Positions 5,579 through 6,087 of a stretch of DNA of 6,087 nt are shown here, in pieces (positions within the stretch are counted from its first letter, which is position 1; every line of letters begins with the position of its first letter). Both the position numbers and the translations under genes were made by a program. This DNA is from Desulfobulbus sp. Its GTDB lineage: Bacteria > Desulfobacterota > Desulfobulbia > Desulfobulbales > Desulfobulbaceae. The notes under the pieces were generated by a model, which did not search any database, was not told the origin of the DNA, and saw nothing but the letters and a program-made list of their open reading frames with translations. The stretch covers positions 1 through 6,087 of the forward strand of contig JAUWAH010000156.1 of NCBI GenBank assembly GCA_030602145.1. Reading direction: 5' to 3'.

Positions 5579-5941
5579 ATGGATATCTCGCGCACCATCG
5601 AGGAACTCAAGAAAAGAACGGATTTCATCGATAAAGTTGGGATGATCCTTGTTCATAACGGGACCGTCCGCAGTTGGTCACGTGCGGATCAGCGGCGGGT
5701 GACAGCCTTGCACACGGAGGTCGACCAGCAAAAGATAGAGCGGCTCCGCCAGGAATATCTTGAATGGCCAGGCATTTATGACATAATAATTGAAGCTCGA
5801 TCCGGTCGGTTCCTCCCCGGTGACGACCTGATGTTTCTCCTTGTTGCCGGTGACATACGAGAACACATCAAACCGGTACTGGCCGAACTGCTCGACCGCG
5901 TCAAGGCCGAGGCGATCAGGAAAAATGAGATTATCGAATAA
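5579..5941 (+). CDS. Short MoaE-family protein (molybdopterin synthase large-subunit-like)
   Basis: Cytoplasmic protein of 120 residues, shorter than the roughly 150 of E. coli MoaE. MoaE with MoaD transfers sulfur to precursor Z to form molybdopterin. Family-like features in order: NGTVR (27-31, MoaE has FVGxVR), VTALHTE (41-47, MoaE's V.aL..E strand), ARSGRFLPGDDLMFLLVAG (73-91, MoaE has HRIGxLxPGDxIVFVGV), DIRE (92-95, at the place of the conserved AHR), and DRVKAEAIRKNE (106-117). Lys109 and Lys115 line up, with a one-residue deletion, with the two active-site lysines (K119, K126 in E. coli). The two conserved histidines are absent, and the protein ends right after the second lysine motif. 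It may be a diverged working MoaE or a paralogue with another role. No moaD or other cofactor gene is visible in the window. The ribosome-binding site GGAG is good. Confidence 0.72.
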   Translation: MDISRTIEELKKRTDFIDKVGMILVHNGTVRSWSRADQRRVTALHTEVDQQKIERLRQEYLEWPGIYDIIIEARSGRFLPGDDLMFLLVAGDIREHIKPVLAELLDRVKAEAIRKNEIIE

Positions 5942-5981
5942 CAACAGCATATTTTCAGTCCCAGTCGTGGCCAGCCAACCC

Positions 5982-5988
5982 GAGGAGG
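5982..5988 (+). promoter_or_regulatory. Strong ribosome-binding site of the HDOD gene
   Basis: GAGGAGG lies 7 bases before the ATG at 5996. It supports this start for the truncated reading frame at the right edge. Confidence 0.75.
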
Positions 5989-5995
5989 CCCGTGC

Positions 5996-6087
5996 ATGAC
6001 CCCTGCCGAAAAGCTAATTGAAAAATTTAAAAAAATCAGAACACTCCCCCATATCGTCACCCGCCTGGTCCAACTTGTCAACGACGA
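5996..6087 (+). CDS. HDOD-domain protein, first 30 codons (3' end outside window)
   Basis: Only the N-terminus is visible. It starts MTPAEKLIEKFKKIRTL and continues PHIVTRLVQLVND. The pattern of a short charged helix followed by LPxxxxRLxxLVND is the typical opening of the HDOD domain, an HD-related, generally non-catalytic domain found in signalling and regulatory proteins of many Proteobacteria. The reading frame is open to the window edge and is preceded by a strong ribosome-binding site. It lies 54 bases after the MoaE-like gene on the same strand, so co-transcription is likely. The rest of the domain set, for example a fused response-regulator, GGDEF or kinase domain, cannot be seen. Confidence 0.7.
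   Translation, partial: MTPAEKLIEKFKKIRTLPHIVTRLVQLVND

Noticed and set aside
1..6087. Mobile elements, CRISPR array, defence or toxin-antitoxin system
   Set aside because: No transposase, integrase, terminal repeats, regularly spaced repeats or toxin-like small gene pairs were seen; the genes are housekeeping-type.

Overview
The window looks like ordinary chromosomal DNA from a mid-to-high GC Gram-negative bacterium. A Deltaproteobacteria-type organism (Desulfobacterota/Desulfuromonadia-like) is my best inference. It rests on RNase Y together with ZapA/ZapB and a 6S RNA placed directly downstream of zapA, plus an HDOD gene beside a short MoaE-like gene. No marker in the window fixes the taxon. 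I see no insertion sequence, phage gene, CRISPR array or tRNA.

Left part, all on the minus strand and read right to left: zapB-like (3513-3208), zapA (3176-2889), a 6S RNA gene with its own extended -10 promoter (about 2836-2656), a gene-free stretch of about 410 bases with several hairpins, rny encoding RNase Y (2243-678), and tyrS (from 670 running off the left edge). The 6S RNA is the main feature that an ORF-based reading would miss. This block combines division-ring assembly (ZapA/ZapB), growth-phase control of RNA polymerase (6S RNA), mRNA turnover (RNase Y) and tRNA charging (TyrS). The tyrS ribosome-binding site overlaps the rny stop codon, so those two genes are almost certainly co-transcribed.

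Middle: an MTH1-like Nudix hydrolase on the minus strand (4162-3677) probably cleans oxidised nucleotides. It is divergent from an exported MltD-type lytic transglycosylase on the plus strand (4315-5481). The 130-base divergent spacer holds a fair extended -10 promoter for the transglycosylase.

Right part, plus strand: the transglycosylase is followed by a short, divergent MoaE-family protein (5579-5941) and the first 30 codons of an HDOD-domain protein (5996 to the right edge). The gaps are 97 and 54 bases and both downstream genes have good ribosome-binding sites.

I do not see a convincing new multi-gene system. The items most worth a second look are the 6S RNA locus, the structured leader of rny, the reduced MoaE with a hairpin against its ribosome-binding site, and the MTH1-like Nudix enzyme with an altered substrate-binding residue.
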